Assembly: GCA_031374735.1 (NCBI GenBank)
Contig: JANMGQ010000252.1
Location: forward strand, 1 to 64,000
DNA: 64,000 nucleotides
Reading direction: 5' to 3'
Origin: JABFRJ01 sp031374735
Lineage (GTDB): Bacteria > Pseudomonadota > Alphaproteobacteria > Rhizobiales > Hyphomicrobiaceae
The notes under the pieces were generated by a model. The model was not told the DNA's origin. It did no database searches and saw only the letters and a program-made list of their open reading frames with translations. A program made the position numbers and the translations under genes. Positions 25,110 to 33,986 of this stretch are shown piece by piece; the stretch's first letter is position 1; the number at the start of each line of letters is the position of its first letter.

Positions 25110-26237
25110 ATGACGACAACCGAAAATGCATCCCGTCGAAAATTCCTGCGCGGCTCAGCCGTTGCAGCCGCGGCCGCCGTTGCTGCGCCCAACGTCGTCA
25201 AGGCGCAGGGCGCCATCACGATGCGCTGGCAGTCCACTTGGCCGGCCAAGGACATCTTCCACGAATACGCCAACGACTTCGCCAAGAAGGTCAATGACAT
25301 GACCGGCGGCGACCTCAAGATTGAAGTGCTGCCGGCAGGCGCTGTGGTGCCGGCGTTCCAGCTGCTCGACGCCGTCTCCAAGGGCACGCTCGATGGCGGC
25401 CATGGCGTGCTCGTCTATCACTACGGCAAACAGAACGCGCTGGCACTCTGGGGCTCAGGTCCGGGCTATGCGATGGACGCCAACATGCTGCTGTCCTGGC
25501 ACAAGTACGGCGGCGGCAAGGAACTGTTGGCAAAACTGTATGCTTCGATCGGCGCCAACGTCGTGTCGTTCCCCTATGGCCCGATGCCGACACAGCCGCT
25601 CGGCTGGTTCAAGAAGCCGATGGCCAAGCTCGAGGATATGAACGGCATCAAATATCGCACCGTCGGCATCTCGATCGACGTGTTCACAGCCATGGGTATG
25701 GCCGTAAACGCACTGCCGGGCGGTGAAATCGTCTCGGCCATGGACCGCGGCCTGCTCGATGCTGCCGAGTTCAACAACGCCACGTCCGACCGCCTGCTGG
25801 GCTTCGCCGACGTGTCCAAGGTCTGCATGCTGCAGAGCTATCACCAGAACGCCGAGCAGTTCGAGATCACGTTCAACAAAGACAAGTTTGACTCGTTGCC
25901 AGCGAAGATGAAGGCGATCATCGAGAACGCCACGGAAGCAGCTTCGTCCGATATGAGCTGGAAGGCGGTGGATCGTTACTCCACCGACTACATCGAACTG
26001 CAGACCAAGGACAAAGTCCGCTTCTTCAAGACCCCGGACGCGATCCTCAAGAAGCAGCTCGAAGTCTACGATCAGGTGGTCGACAAGAAGAGCGTCGATA
26101 ACCCGCTGTTCAAGGAAATCGTCGCCAGCCAGGTCGCCTTCGCCAAGCGCGTCACGCAGTGGGAACAGGACACCGTCGTCGGCCGCAAGATGGCCTACGA
26201 TCACTACTTCGGTCCGAACGGCGTGAAGAAGGGCTGA
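25110..26237 (+). CDS. TRAP transporter substrate-binding protein (DctP family)
   Basis: A periplasmic solute receptor of 375 aa. The N terminus carries a twin-arginine signal (SRRKFLRG, then an Ala-rich hydrophobic stretch ending KAQG). The mature part has the DctP signature region around MNGIKYRTVGISIDVFTAMG, including the Arg that binds carboxylates. GGAGGAAG places the start at 25110. The gene opens the TRAP operon with the small and large permeases. Substrates of such systems are mostly organic acids; this one is probably the substrate of the neighbouring amidase and monooxygenase genes. Confidence 0.92.
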   Translation: MTTTENASRRKFLRGSAVAAAAAVAAPNVVKAQGAITMRWQSTWPAKDIFHEYANDFAKKVNDMTGGDLKIEVLPAGAVVPAFQLLDAVSKGTLDGGHGVLVYHYGKQNALALWGSGPGYAMDANMLLSWHKYGGGKELLAKLYASIGANVVSFPYGPMPTQPLGWFKKPMAKLEDMNGIKYRTVGISIDVFTAMGMAVNALPGGEIVSAMDRGLLDAAEFNNATSDRLLGFADVSKVCMLQSYHQNAEQFEITFNKDKFDSLPAKMKAIIENATEAASSDMSWKAVDRYSTDYIELQTKDKVRFFKTPDAILKKQLEVYDQVVDKKSVDNPLFKEIVASQVAFAKRVTQWEQDTVVGRKMAYDHYFGPNGVKKG

Positions 26238-26266
26238 TCACAACATGGTCTCGTGCGACGCGGTCG

Positions 26267-26308
26267 GGGGCAACTTCGGCCGCGCCGTTCGTTTTGAGCG
26301 GTTGCCCC
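26267..26308 (+). promoter_or_regulatory. intercistronic hairpin after the TRAP receptor gene
   Basis: GGGGCAAC (26267-26274) and GTTGCCCC (26301-26308) are perfect 8-bp inverted arms 26 bases apart, in the 230-bp gap between the receptor and permease genes. There is no T run. Such structures often protect the receptor mRNA or partially terminate transcription, giving more receptor than permease. Confidence 0.55.
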
Positions 26309-26467
26309 TCGAGCCGGGTCGAAAAGCGCGACTATGTGTACGCTGTAGACCACCGTTAGACCAAAGCACTGTGGCCATCGGGTAGCGGCTTGCCCGGCCT
26401 CTGCACCATCATGTCAGCAGCCGCAAATGCGCTCGGTATAAGGGCCCCAGTCTTGGGGAAACAATGC

Positions 26468-27151
26468 ATGTCAGCTGAAACGACACGCGGTGACGGGAGC
26501 GCTGTGCGCCTCATCCACGCCATCGATCGGATCAACACGTTCGTTGGCAAAGGCGCCGCGTGGCTCATCATCGGGTTGATGCTGCTGGTCTGCGGCGAGG
26601 TGTTCAAGCGCTATGCGCTCAACAAACCGACGGCGTGGATCTTCGATGCCTCCAACATGTTCTACGGCACCTTGTTCATGCTGTGCGGCGCTTATGCCTT
26701 GGCTCAGAATGCGCATGTGCGGGGCGATTTCCTGTACTCGTCGATGAAGCCACGCACGCAAGCGAGCCTCGATCTTGTTCTCTACGTCCTGTTTTTCTTC
26801 CCAGGCATCGCAGCGCTTTGCTACGCAGGCTATGATTTCGCCGCCATCAGCTGGCGAATCAACGAACACTCAAACACCACCTCCGACGGCCCGCCCGTCT
26901 ATCATTTCAAGGCGATCATTCCGATCGCCGGCGCGTTTGTCATGCTGCAGGGCGTCGCCGAGGTTATCCGCTGTGTGCTGTGTCTCAAGACCGGCGAATG
27001 GCCGGCGCGCCTGAAAGACGTCGCTGAAGCCGACGTCATCGAGCAGCAGCTCTCGGCGAGCGAACACGTCGATGGTGCCACGCGCGACGCGGCCATCGCC
27101 AATGCCGCAAAAATCGATGAAGCCGCACGTCAACGCGGCCGGGGGGAATAA
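26468..27151 (+). CDS. TRAP transporter small permease (DctQ family)
   Basis: A 227-aa membrane protein with four hydrophobic segments and the family motifs WIFDASNMFYGTLFMLCGAYAL and HVRGD, the latter typical of DctQ subunits. A polar C-terminal tail of about 50 residues is longer than usual. It partners with the large permease that starts 5 bp downstream. The ATG at 26468 is taken with GGGGAAA upstream. Confidence 0.88.
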   Translation: MSAETTRGDGSAVRLIHAIDRINTFVGKGAAWLIIGLMLLVCGEVFKRYALNKPTAWIFDASNMFYGTLFMLCGAYALAQNAHVRGDFLYSSMKPRTQASLDLVLYVLFFFPGIAALCYAGYDFAAISWRINEHSNTTSDGPPVYHFKAIIPIAGAFVMLQGVAEVIRCVLCLKTGEWPARLKDVAEADVIEQQLSASEHVDGATRDAAIANAAKIDEAARQRGRGE

Positions 27152-27156
27152 CGACC

Positions 27157-28896
27157 ATGGCCAGCCAATATCTCGGCATGCTCATGCTGTGCCTGATCGT
27201 CGTTGCGATCATGCTCGGCTTTCCCACGGCCTTCACGCTGATGGGCCTTGGCATCATGTTCGGCTTCATGGCCTACTTTAAAAGTGGCCAGGCGTTTTCC
27301 GACAACCTCGTCTTCGACCTGATGGTGCAACGCACCTACGGAGCCATGACCAATGACGTGCTGATCTCGATCCCGCTGTTCGTCCTCATGGGCTACGTGA
27401 TGGAGCGCGGGGCACTCGTCGACAAGATGTTCTACTCGATCCAGCTGGCGTTCCGCAAAGTGCCGGCCTCGCTCGCGGTCGCGACTCTGATCGTATGCAC
27501 GTTCTGGGGTATTGCCTCAGGCCTCGTCGGGGCCGTCGTCGTGCTGATGGGCGTGATCGCCTTCAATCCGATGCTCAAGGCCGGATACGACGTCCGCCTC
27601 GCCGCGGGCGTGATCACGGCTGGCGGCACACTCGGCATTCTGATCCCGCCGTCGGTCATGATCATCGTCTACGCCGCCGTGGCCGGACAGTCAGTCGTCA
27701 AACTCTACGCGGCCGCGATGTTCCCAGGCTTCTTCCTGGCCTTCCTGTATCTGATCTACATCATCGGCTGGGCACTGATCAATCCGAAGATCGCGCCCCG
27801 CCTGCCGCCGGAGCAGCAGAAGGTACCAGTGCCAGATTGGATGCTGGCCTTCCAGGCGGCCTATGGCAACAACATGTTCGTCGGGTTGCTAAAGTCGATG
27901 TTCGCGCCCGGCAAGGCGCGCGCCATTGATATCAATGGCAAGCCGATCGGCTACGCCACGATCGTCAGCAACTTCCTCTATTCGCTGGTGCCGCTGTCAT
28001 TCGTGGTCGGCTCATTCCTGCTGACGTGGTGGTATGTCATCATCCACCAGCAGGCCGTCGACAAGGTCGACGACGGCGGTCTGCAGCCGCTCGGCGCGGC
28101 GCCTGTCGAAGCCGCCGTTCCGGTGGGGCCGCCGGAAGGTTTCATCATGTGGTTCTTCATCGTTGCAGCCATCATGGCGACGATCATGATGGTCTACTAC
28201 AGGCGCATGAACGCTGATAAACTTGAGGTCGTGAAGCTGCTGACCACGTCGATCATGCCGCTTGGTTTGCTGACGCTCGTCGTTCTTGTGGTCATCCTGT
28301 TCGGCATCACGACGGCGACCGAAAGTGCCGCTGTCGGCGCGGCCGGCGCATTCCTGCTGGCGCTGTCCTCGGGCTCACTCAACTGGCAGCGCACCAAGGA
28401 AGCAGTGTTTCTCACTGCGAAAACCACATCGATGGTGTGCTGGCTGTTTGTCGGCTCGGCGATCTTCTCCGGCGTGTTCGCGCTGCTCGGCGGTCAAGCC
28501 CTGATCGAGCAGTGGGTGCTGTCGATGAACCTGACGCCGCTACAGTTCATGATCCTGTCGCAGGCAATCATCTTCGTGCTCGGCTGGCCGCTGGAGTGGA
28601 CCGAGATCATCGTGATCTTCGTGCCGATCTTCCTGCCCCTGCTGAAGCACTTTGGCATCGACCCTATCCTGTGGGGCACGCTGGTGTTCGTAAACCTGCA
28701 GGCGGCTTTCCTGTCGCCGCCGGTCGCCATGAGCGCGTTCTATCTGAAGGGGGTTGCGCCAAAGCACGTGACCATCAATCAGATCTTCGCTGGTATGATG
28801 CCCTACATGCTCATCGTCATCCTATGTATGGTGCTGATGTACCTCTGGCCGGGCCTCACACTGTGGCTGCCGACGTTCCTCTATGGCAAAGGCTGA
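27157..28896 (+). CDS. TRAP transporter large permease (DctM family), extended form
   Basis: A 579-aa transport subunit that moves the substrate using a Na+ gradient. The conserved N-terminal half includes DVLISIPLFVLMGYVMERG, FWGIASGLVGAVVVLMG and GGTLGILIPPSVMIIVYA. The C-terminal half includes ESAAVGAAGAFLLA and ILGWPLEW-type helices. The protein is about 150 residues longer than a standard DctM (425 aa). The extra part (about 225-350) contains two more hydrophobic segments and a Pro/Val-rich loop. GGGGGGAATAACGACC precedes the ATG. Confidence 0.9.
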   Translation: MASQYLGMLMLCLIVVAIMLGFPTAFTLMGLGIMFGFMAYFKSGQAFSDNLVFDLMVQRTYGAMTNDVLISIPLFVLMGYVMERGALVDKMFYSIQLAFRKVPASLAVATLIVCTFWGIASGLVGAVVVLMGVIAFNPMLKAGYDVRLAAGVITAGGTLGILIPPSVMIIVYAAVAGQSVVKLYAAAMFPGFFLAFLYLIYIIGWALINPKIAPRLPPEQQKVPVPDWMLAFQAAYGNNMFVGLLKSMFAPGKARAIDINGKPIGYATIVSNFLYSLVPLSFVVGSFLLTWWYVIIHQQAVDKVDDGGLQPLGAAPVEAAVPVGPPEGFIMWFFIVAAIMATIMMVYYRRMNADKLEVVKLLTTSIMPLGLLTLVVLVVILFGITTATESAAVGAAGAFLLALSSGSLNWQRTKEAVFLTAKTTSMVCWLFVGSAIFSGVFALLGGQALIEQWVLSMNLTPLQFMILSQAIIFVLGWPLEWTEIIVIFVPIFLPLLKHFGIDPILWGTLVFVNLQAAFLSPPVAMSAFYLKGVAPKHVTINQIFAGMMPYMLIVILCMVLMYLWPGLTLWLPTFLYGKG

Positions 28897-28905
28897 GGAG
28901 CACAA

Positions 28906-30261
28906 ATGGACGTGGAAGCCCTGCAGCGCCTGACAGCGACGGTTGCGGCCAAGCTTATCGCGTCCGGAGACATCTCTTCGCGAGACCTAGTGTCGGCATG
29001 TCTTGCACGCATTATCGTGCGGGACGGTGACGTGAGGGCGTGGGCGCACGTCGACCCGGAACGCGCGCTCGCAGATGCATGTGCCGCTGACGACTGGCGG
29101 CGCTCCGGCCGCATGCTCGGCCCGCTGCACGGCGTGCCCGTGGGTGTCAAAGACATCATCGACACCAGCGATTATCGCACTGAATACGGGTCTTCGGCTT
29201 TCCAGGGCCGGCAACCGGAAAAGGATGCGGCCTGTGTCGCGGCACTGCGATCCTCCGGCGCCGTAATCCTTGGCAAGACGGTCACGACCGAGTTCGCCAC
29301 CGCAACACCGAGCGTCACGCGCAATCCATGCCATCTCGAACATTCGCCCGGAGGGTCTTCCGCCGGATCGGCCGCGGCGGTGGCAGATTTCATGGTTCCG
29401 ATCGCGCTTGGCACGCAAACCGCAGGCTCCGTCATCAGGCCAGCATCGTTCTGCGGCACCTATGGTTTCAAGCCGAGCTATGGCCTCATTCCGCGCACCG
29501 GCGTGCTGCCGTATGCTCCCTCGCTCGACACGATCGGCGTGCTGGCGCGGTCGATCGACGATTTGGCACTGGTTTGCGATGTTGTTCAGGGCTTCGATTC
29601 GAATGATCCGGCAAGCAACGGGAAGCGCCGTGCGCCGCTGAGCCCGACGGCTGCCATGCAGTGGCCGCTCGCGCCACGCTTTGCGTTCGTCAAGGGACCG
29701 CAGTGGAAGGGGGCCGATTCGATCATGCGCGACGCGTTCGCTGAGCTTGCAGAGACGCTTGGGGCAGATGTCGTTGACGTGGATATAGACCTGATCGTCG
29801 AGACGGGGCTCGCGGCGGCGCAGGTCGTTCAGGCCTACGAGCGCACTCAGAGTTTCGACCCGTTCCTGCAGCGCTTCGCCGGACAGATCTCGACTCGGCT
29901 TGCATCCGACATCGAACTTGGCCGATGTGTGACCGAAAGCGATTATCGGCGCGCCTGCGACGCGACCGGCAGCATGCGCGCGGCGCTTGATCCACTGTTC
30001 GCCGACCATGGGACAATCATGACAGCGGCAGCCCCCGGGCTCGCTCCCAGGCTCGCGCCCAGGGATCTCGGTACGACAGGCGATCCGATCTTCAATGCGC
30101 TGTGGACCTACCTTGGCTTGCCCGCCGTCACGGTGCCGTTGTTGGAGTGCGATGGACTTCCGCTCGGCGTGCAACTCGTTGGGGCACTTTATGACGACGC
30201 CCGCTTGCTGCGGACCGCGCGGCTGCTGACAGAGCGTATCGCCATCGGATCTGTGGCGTAA
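28906..30261 (+). CDS. amidase-signature family amidase
   Basis: A 451-aa amidase with the Ser-cisSer-Lys triad: Lys in VGVKDIIDT, cis-Ser in the HSPGGSSAGSAAAVADF glycine/serine motif, and the nucleophile Ser in GTQTAGSVIRPASFCG. These enzymes cleave small amides, carbamates or allophanate-like substrates to acid and ammonia. The ATG starts 9 bp after the TRAP large permease stop, with GAGGAG upstream, so it is the last gene of the transporter operon and probably acts on the imported compound. Confidence 0.9.
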   Translation: MDVEALQRLTATVAAKLIASGDISSRDLVSACLARIIVRDGDVRAWAHVDPERALADACAADDWRRSGRMLGPLHGVPVGVKDIIDTSDYRTEYGSSAFQGRQPEKDAACVAALRSSGAVILGKTVTTEFATATPSVTRNPCHLEHSPGGSSAGSAAAVADFMVPIALGTQTAGSVIRPASFCGTYGFKPSYGLIPRTGVLPYAPSLDTIGVLARSIDDLALVCDVVQGFDSNDPASNGKRRAPLSPTAAMQWPLAPRFAFVKGPQWKGADSIMRDAFAELAETLGADVVDVDIDLIVETGLAAAQVVQAYERTQSFDPFLQRFAGQISTRLASDIELGRCVTESDYRRACDATGSMRAALDPLFADHGTIMTAAAPGLAPRLAPRDLGTTGDPIFNALWTYLGLPAVTVPLLECDGLPLGVQLVGALYDDARLLRTARLLTERIAIGSVA

Positions 30262-30281
30262 GGATCAAGCGTTGTCGCGCT

Positions 30282-30542
30282 TCAACCAGCGAGCCAACCG
30301 CCATCGACAACCATCGCCGTTCCGGTCGTGAAGGCCGAGGCATCGCTGGCGAGGTGCAGCGCGGCTTCCGCCAGTTCCTCCGCGCGGCCAAAGCGGCCAA
30401 GCGGATGGCGGACGCGAGAGGCCTCGCGAGCGGCGGCCGGATCGGGGCGGCGATGGAAACTGCGGTTCAGCATCGGGGTGTCGATGGCGCCCGGCACCAG
30501 GGCGTTGATGCGCACGCCGTCAGTTGCGAAATCAAGCGCCAT
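30282..30542 (-). pseudogene. C-terminal fragment of a short-chain dehydrogenase
   Basis: The 86 residues match the last third of SDR oxidoreductases: ALDFATDGVRINALVPGAIDTPM, then HPLGRFGRAEELAEAALHLAS and a final TGTAMVVDGGW. The Rossmann Gly motif and the YxxxK catalytic residues, about 160 residues, are missing upstream, where unrelated sequence begins. It is convergent with the amidase. It cannot be an active enzyme as it stands. Confidence 0.82.
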
Positions 30543-30556
30543 CGTCGATCAATGCG

Positions 30557-30679
30557 ATGACCACCATCGTGCCGAAGTTGGTCTCAGGGCTCACGCGGGG
30601 CCTGTTCGAAGCCGACATCGAGCGTCACTGGGCGGCGCTGCAGGCCTACGATGTGCCGCAGGCTGTGCTGCGGCGGTAG
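30557..30679 (+). other. unrecognised 40-codon ORF between SDR remnant and MetX-like gene
   Basis: A short plus-strand ORF reads MTTIVPKLVSGLTRGLFEAD and then an Ala/Leu/Arg-rich helix to a stop. It has a natural-looking composition and could be the tail of another lost gene. No family is recognised. The rest of the 30543-30814 gap shows nothing else. Confidence 0.25.
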
Positions 30680-30814
30680 GGTCTTGATGATCGTCGACGA
30701 TCCGCGACCCATTGCGGCCAGAGATCATAAGCGCTGCGCTTCCAAGCCATGGCGTTGATGGCGCGCGCATGCTCTGATCTGCGTCACCGAAGCAGCTGCC
30801 CGTCGCGGAGCCTC

Positions 30815-31828
30815 ATGATGTCCCCTCAGATCTTTGAGCTGTCGCCGCTCACGCTGCAATGCGGACTGACCCTGCCGAAAGCGCATCTGGCCTTTCAAAC
30901 CTACGGCACGCTGGCGCCGGACAAGTCCAACATCGTTCTTTATCCCACGTCGTACGGCGCGCACCACTCGGACATCGACTGGCTGATCGGCTCGGACCGC
31001 ATCCTCGACCCCACGCGATATTTCATCGTCATTCCGAACCAGCTCGGCAATGGCCTGTCGACATCGCCAAGCAACAGCGCGGAGCCTTACGGTCTTGGCC
31101 GCAATGCGCGCTTTACGCATTGGGACAACGTGCATGCCCAGGAGCGGCTGTTACGGGAGAAGTTCTCAATTACGCATCTGCCGCTGATCTACGGCTGGTC
31201 GATGGGCGGACAACAGGCCTTGCATTGGGGCGCTGTTTTTCCCGATCGGGTCGAACGCATTGTGGCCGTCTGCACGTCGGCGCGCACCAGCCCCCACAAC
31301 AAAGTTTTCATTGAGGGCATCCGTGCCGTCCTGACGGCCGACGCCAACTACCGCAACGGCCGCTTCACCGAACGGCCTGTCGCAGCGCTCCGTGCATTCG
31401 CACGCTGCTATGCGGGATGGGCCCTGTCGCAAACCTTCTATCGCGAGGAACTGTGGCGCGGCATGGGCTACACGAGCCTTGAAGACTATCTGATCCGAGA
31501 TTGGGAGGGCAATTTCCTGCGCCGCGCAGGCGAAGATCTGATCTCGATGCTCGACACCTGGACCGCTTCCGATATCTCCGATAATCCCATTTACCACGGC
31601 GATATCAGCAAGGCCCTCGGCGCCATTCGCGCTCGTGCCCTGATCATGCCCTCGACGACGGACCTCTATTTCACCGTCGAGGACAGCGCCATCGAGACGC
31701 GACAGATGCCGAACGCCGAGCTGCAGCCGATCCAATCCATCTGGGGGCATCGTGCCGGCAATCCGCGCTTTTCCCCTGCGGACGAGGCCATTCTTCGCAA
31801 GGCCGTGATCGACATTATGGAACGGTAG
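30815..31828 (+). CDS. MetX-like alpha/beta hydrolase (homoserine acetyltransferase family)
   Basis: A 337-aa protein of the homoserine O-acetyltransferase superfamily. It has TYGTL and PTSYGAHHSD near the start, nucleophile elbow YGWSMGGQQALHW, and late Asp (STTDLYF) and His (WGHRAG). True MetX proteins usually read GGSMGGMQ at the elbow, and the GWSMGGQQ form is common in related hydrolases of unknown substrate, so methionine synthesis is not assumed. GGAG lies four bases before the ATG at 30815 and seven before the next in-frame ATG. Decayed genes flank it on both sides. Confidence 0.75.
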   Translation: MMSPQIFELSPLTLQCGLTLPKAHLAFQTYGTLAPDKSNIVLYPTSYGAHHSDIDWLIGSDRILDPTRYFIVIPNQLGNGLSTSPSNSAEPYGLGRNARFTHWDNVHAQERLLREKFSITHLPLIYGWSMGGQQALHWGAVFPDRVERIVAVCTSARTSPHNKVFIEGIRAVLTADANYRNGRFTERPVAALRAFARCYAGWALSQTFYREELWRGMGYTSLEDYLIRDWEGNFLRRAGEDLISMLDTWTASDISDNPIYHGDISKALGAIRARALIMPSTTDLYFTVEDSAIETRQMPNAELQPIQSIWGHRAGNPRFSPADEAILRKAVIDIMER

Positions 31829-31860
31829 GTTGAATGAGCACACCTGCGTCGGCGGCGGCT

Positions 31861-32049
31861 TCACGACCACTGCGGCCGACGTACAATCTGCGACCGCGAT
31901 GATGACGCGCGAACGGCCATCTCGATGCCGAAGGCGCCGTGCTCGCAATCGACGATGGTGAAGTCGAGCCCGGCGGGGCCAAGCATGTCGATGCACTCCT
32001 CCGATGCGATCTGAGACCATGTTCCGAGTGCCGATTTGCCGGAGCGCAC
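31861..32049 (-). pseudogene. N-terminal fragment of an HpcH/HpaI aldolase
   Basis: About 45 residues match the start of HpcH/HpaI class II aldolases: SALGTWSQIASEECIDMLG, then FTIVDCEHGAFG with the Glu-His of the active-site strand. The remaining 200 residues, including the metal ligands, are absent, and the frame runs into unrelated sequence. In-frame codons before the GTG also fit the family, so the true start has been lost or altered. Confidence 0.7.
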
Positions 32050-32435
32050 AATGGCACCGACAAAATTCTATTTGCCGATGCGGTCCACCGGTACGCGCAG
32101 GCGTTGCGATAAATGTCGCGCCGGTGAATTAGGGCAAAACTCGCTGATTGCTCGACCAACATATCGCGGCTTACTATCGATCTGCTGGCGTGGCGTTACC
32201 GCCCGTGCCGTTTCTCGACGTCGTTACGTAGTGCCTCGGCATCGACGTCCCCCTCGCAGAATTATCATCTGCCGTTCAAATGCACGCCGTGGGGTTACAG
32301 CTGCTTTCGCGGTGGCGCTCGACGGGTGTGGCCGCGTCGACCGACACTGCTCCTCGCTCGCATAGTCGCGCAAGAACGCCACGAGGCTGAGCCCCTTCTG
32401 GAACTGCATCGGCTTGCACGCTACGTCTGCCTCCA
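32050..32435. other. gene-free stretch with decayed mobile and metabolic sequence
   Basis: Apart from the transposase-like piece, the bases between the aldolase remnant and lipB contain no intact gene, RNA gene or terminator that I can support. Together with the SDR scrap at 30282, this looks like a region worn down by insertion and deletion. Confidence 0.5.
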
Positions 32436-32436
32436 T
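32300..32436 (-). mobile_element. probable remnant of an IS1595-family transposase
   Basis: From an ATG at 32436 the minus strand reads CKPMQFQKGLSLVAFLRDYA and then SEEQC. This resembles the N terminus of IS1595-type transposases (FQKGLS...FM..YG.EEQC). The next part, which should be the zinc ribbon, is not recognisable in any frame, and no terminal repeats were found. The call rests on this one motif. Confidence 0.4.
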
Positions 32437-32450
32437 CGATCCGACAATCA

Positions 32451-33140
32451 TCAAGGAACATGCGACACGGTCAGCGTGTCGAAAACACGTTCGAACGTCG
32501 CTCGGAGCGCCACATCTGCATCGGCCATCGTAACGGGCAAGCCGAGATCGACCAGCGAGGTGACGCCGTGCTCGCGAATGCCGCACGGAACAATGCCCGT
32601 GAAATGCTCAAGGTCTGGTTCAACGTTGAGACTGACACCATGGAACGAGACGCCGCGCCGTACGCGGATGCCGATGGCGGCGATCTTGTCCTCGCGGCCC
32701 GGCGCGAGGGTTGGCCGAGCAACCCAGACACCAACGCGGCCTGCGCGGGTCTCGCCCTTGACGTTGAAGGTGTCGAGCGTGGCGATCATCCAGGCCTCGA
32801 GCTTGCCGACGAACTGGCGCACGTCACCGCCACGGCGTCGCACATCGAGCATGACATAGACAACGCGCTGGCCTGGGCCATGATAGGTGTACTGCCCGCC
32901 ACGGCCAGCCTCGAACACGGGAAAGCGCGCCGGCGTCAACAGATCCTGTGGTTTCGCACTGGTACCTGATGTGTAGAGCGGCGAATGCTCCAACAGCCAG
33001 ACCAGCTCGCTCGCAGTTCCCTCGGCGATAGAAGCGACACGCGCCTCCATGGCAGCCACCGCATCAGGGTAGGCGACGGGGGTATCGCTGATCTGCCAGG
33101 CGATGGCGCTAGGAACGTGTGTTGTTTGAGACGGAGTCAT
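32451..33140 (-). CDS. lipB: lipoyl(octanoyl) transferase
   Basis: Transfers octanoate from acyl-carrier protein to lipoyl domains in the cytosol. The family hallmarks are GRGGQYTYHGPGQ, the acyl-site Lys in DKIAAIGIRV, SFHGVSLNV and the catalytic Cys in GIVPCGI. The length of 229 aa is standard. The ATG at 33140 is preferred to a TTG at 33158. No lipA is adjacent. Confidence 0.95.
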   Translation of the reverse strand: MTPSQTTHVPSAIAWQISDTPVAYPDAVAAMEARVASIAEGTASELVWLLEHSPLYTSGTSAKPQDLLTPARFPVFEAGRGGQYTYHGPGQRVVYVMLDVRRRGGDVRQFVGKLEAWMIATLDTFNVKGETRAGRVGVWVARPTLAPGREDKIAAIGIRVRRGVSFHGVSLNVEPDLEHFTGIVPCGIREHGVTSLVDLGLPVTMADADVALRATFERVFDTLTVSHVP

Positions 33141-33194
33141 ACCTGCGACGTAGTTCAATCCGCTGCGGCTGCAAAGGCTTTCAGTGATACCACA

Positions 33195-33986
33195 TCAACG
33201 TCGCCGAAAAGGAAACATCAGCTGCCCGATCAGCCCCTCGGGAACGGGCGTCTCGGTCCCAAAGCGCGCAGGCACGCGGTCGCGCGGCATGTAGTATGTG
33301 CCAAACAGAATGTCCCAGACCGGAAACATCCCGGCAAAGTTCTTGTCCCGCGCGTCGGCTTCGTCAGTGTGGTGCCAGCGATGAAACCGCGGCGAGGCTA
33401 TGACGCTGCGCAGCGGCCCCCAATCCCAATCGACATTGGCGTGCACGACGATCGACAGCAGCGTGATGACCGGCAACAGCGCCGCGACGGCAACAGGCTT
33501 CAGCCCGAGTGCCAGGACCGGGATGGTCGTCAGCACGCGCATCAGAACGTCGTTGATAGGATGCAGACGCACAGACGACAACCAGTCAAGATCCTTCGAG
33601 GAGTGGTGAATGGCGTGGAACGACCATAGTCGACCGGTGTGAAACATCCGATGACCCCAGTAACCGAAGACATCAGCGATCAACAAGATGAGCAAAGCCT
33701 GCACCGGAAGTGGAAGCTGCGAGAGCGGCCCGAAACCATTCTGGAGCACATCACCGTCGACCCTGCCGTAGAGCAGGTAGGCGATCGGAATTGCCACCAG
33801 CAGAATCGAGACGCGCGTGACAACCCGAGTCACCAACGGGGTTAACAGCCAGTACCAAAGATCCGTCCAGAACCCTTGCCTCAGCATGGTAAGCCGCCGT
33901 TCCGGCGGGCGCAGCATCTCGATGAGCCGGAATACGGCACACAGGACGACAAACGCGGTGACCACGGACGCGAGTGTCGGTGTCAT
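33195..33986 (-). CDS. sterol desaturase/fatty-acid hydroxylase family membrane protein
   Basis: A 263-aa membrane protein with about four hydrophobic segments and the His cluster of the family: HRMFH, HAIHHS and HRWHHT, which bind a di-iron centre facing the cytosol. Relatives hydroxylate fatty acyl chains, carotenoids or sterol-like lipids; the substrate here is unknown. It is 54 bp upstream of lipB on the same strand. Confidence 0.88.
   Translation of the reverse strand: MTPTLASVVTAFVVLCAVFRLIEMLRPPERRLTMLRQGFWTDLWYWLLTPLVTRVVTRVSILLVAIPIAYLLYGRVDGDVLQNGFGPLSQLPLPVQALLILLIADVFGYWGHRMFHTGRLWSFHAIHHSSKDLDWLSSVRLHPINDVLMRVLTTIPVLALGLKPVAVAALLPVITLLSIVVHANVDWDWGPLRSVIASPRFHRWHHTDEADARDKNFAGMFPVWDILFGTYYMPRDRVPARFGTETPVPEGLIGQLMFPFRRR

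Noticed and set aside
28987..30174. 395-codon minus-strand ORF opposite the amidase
   Set aside because: The amidase triad is clear on the plus strand; the antisense product shows no motif.
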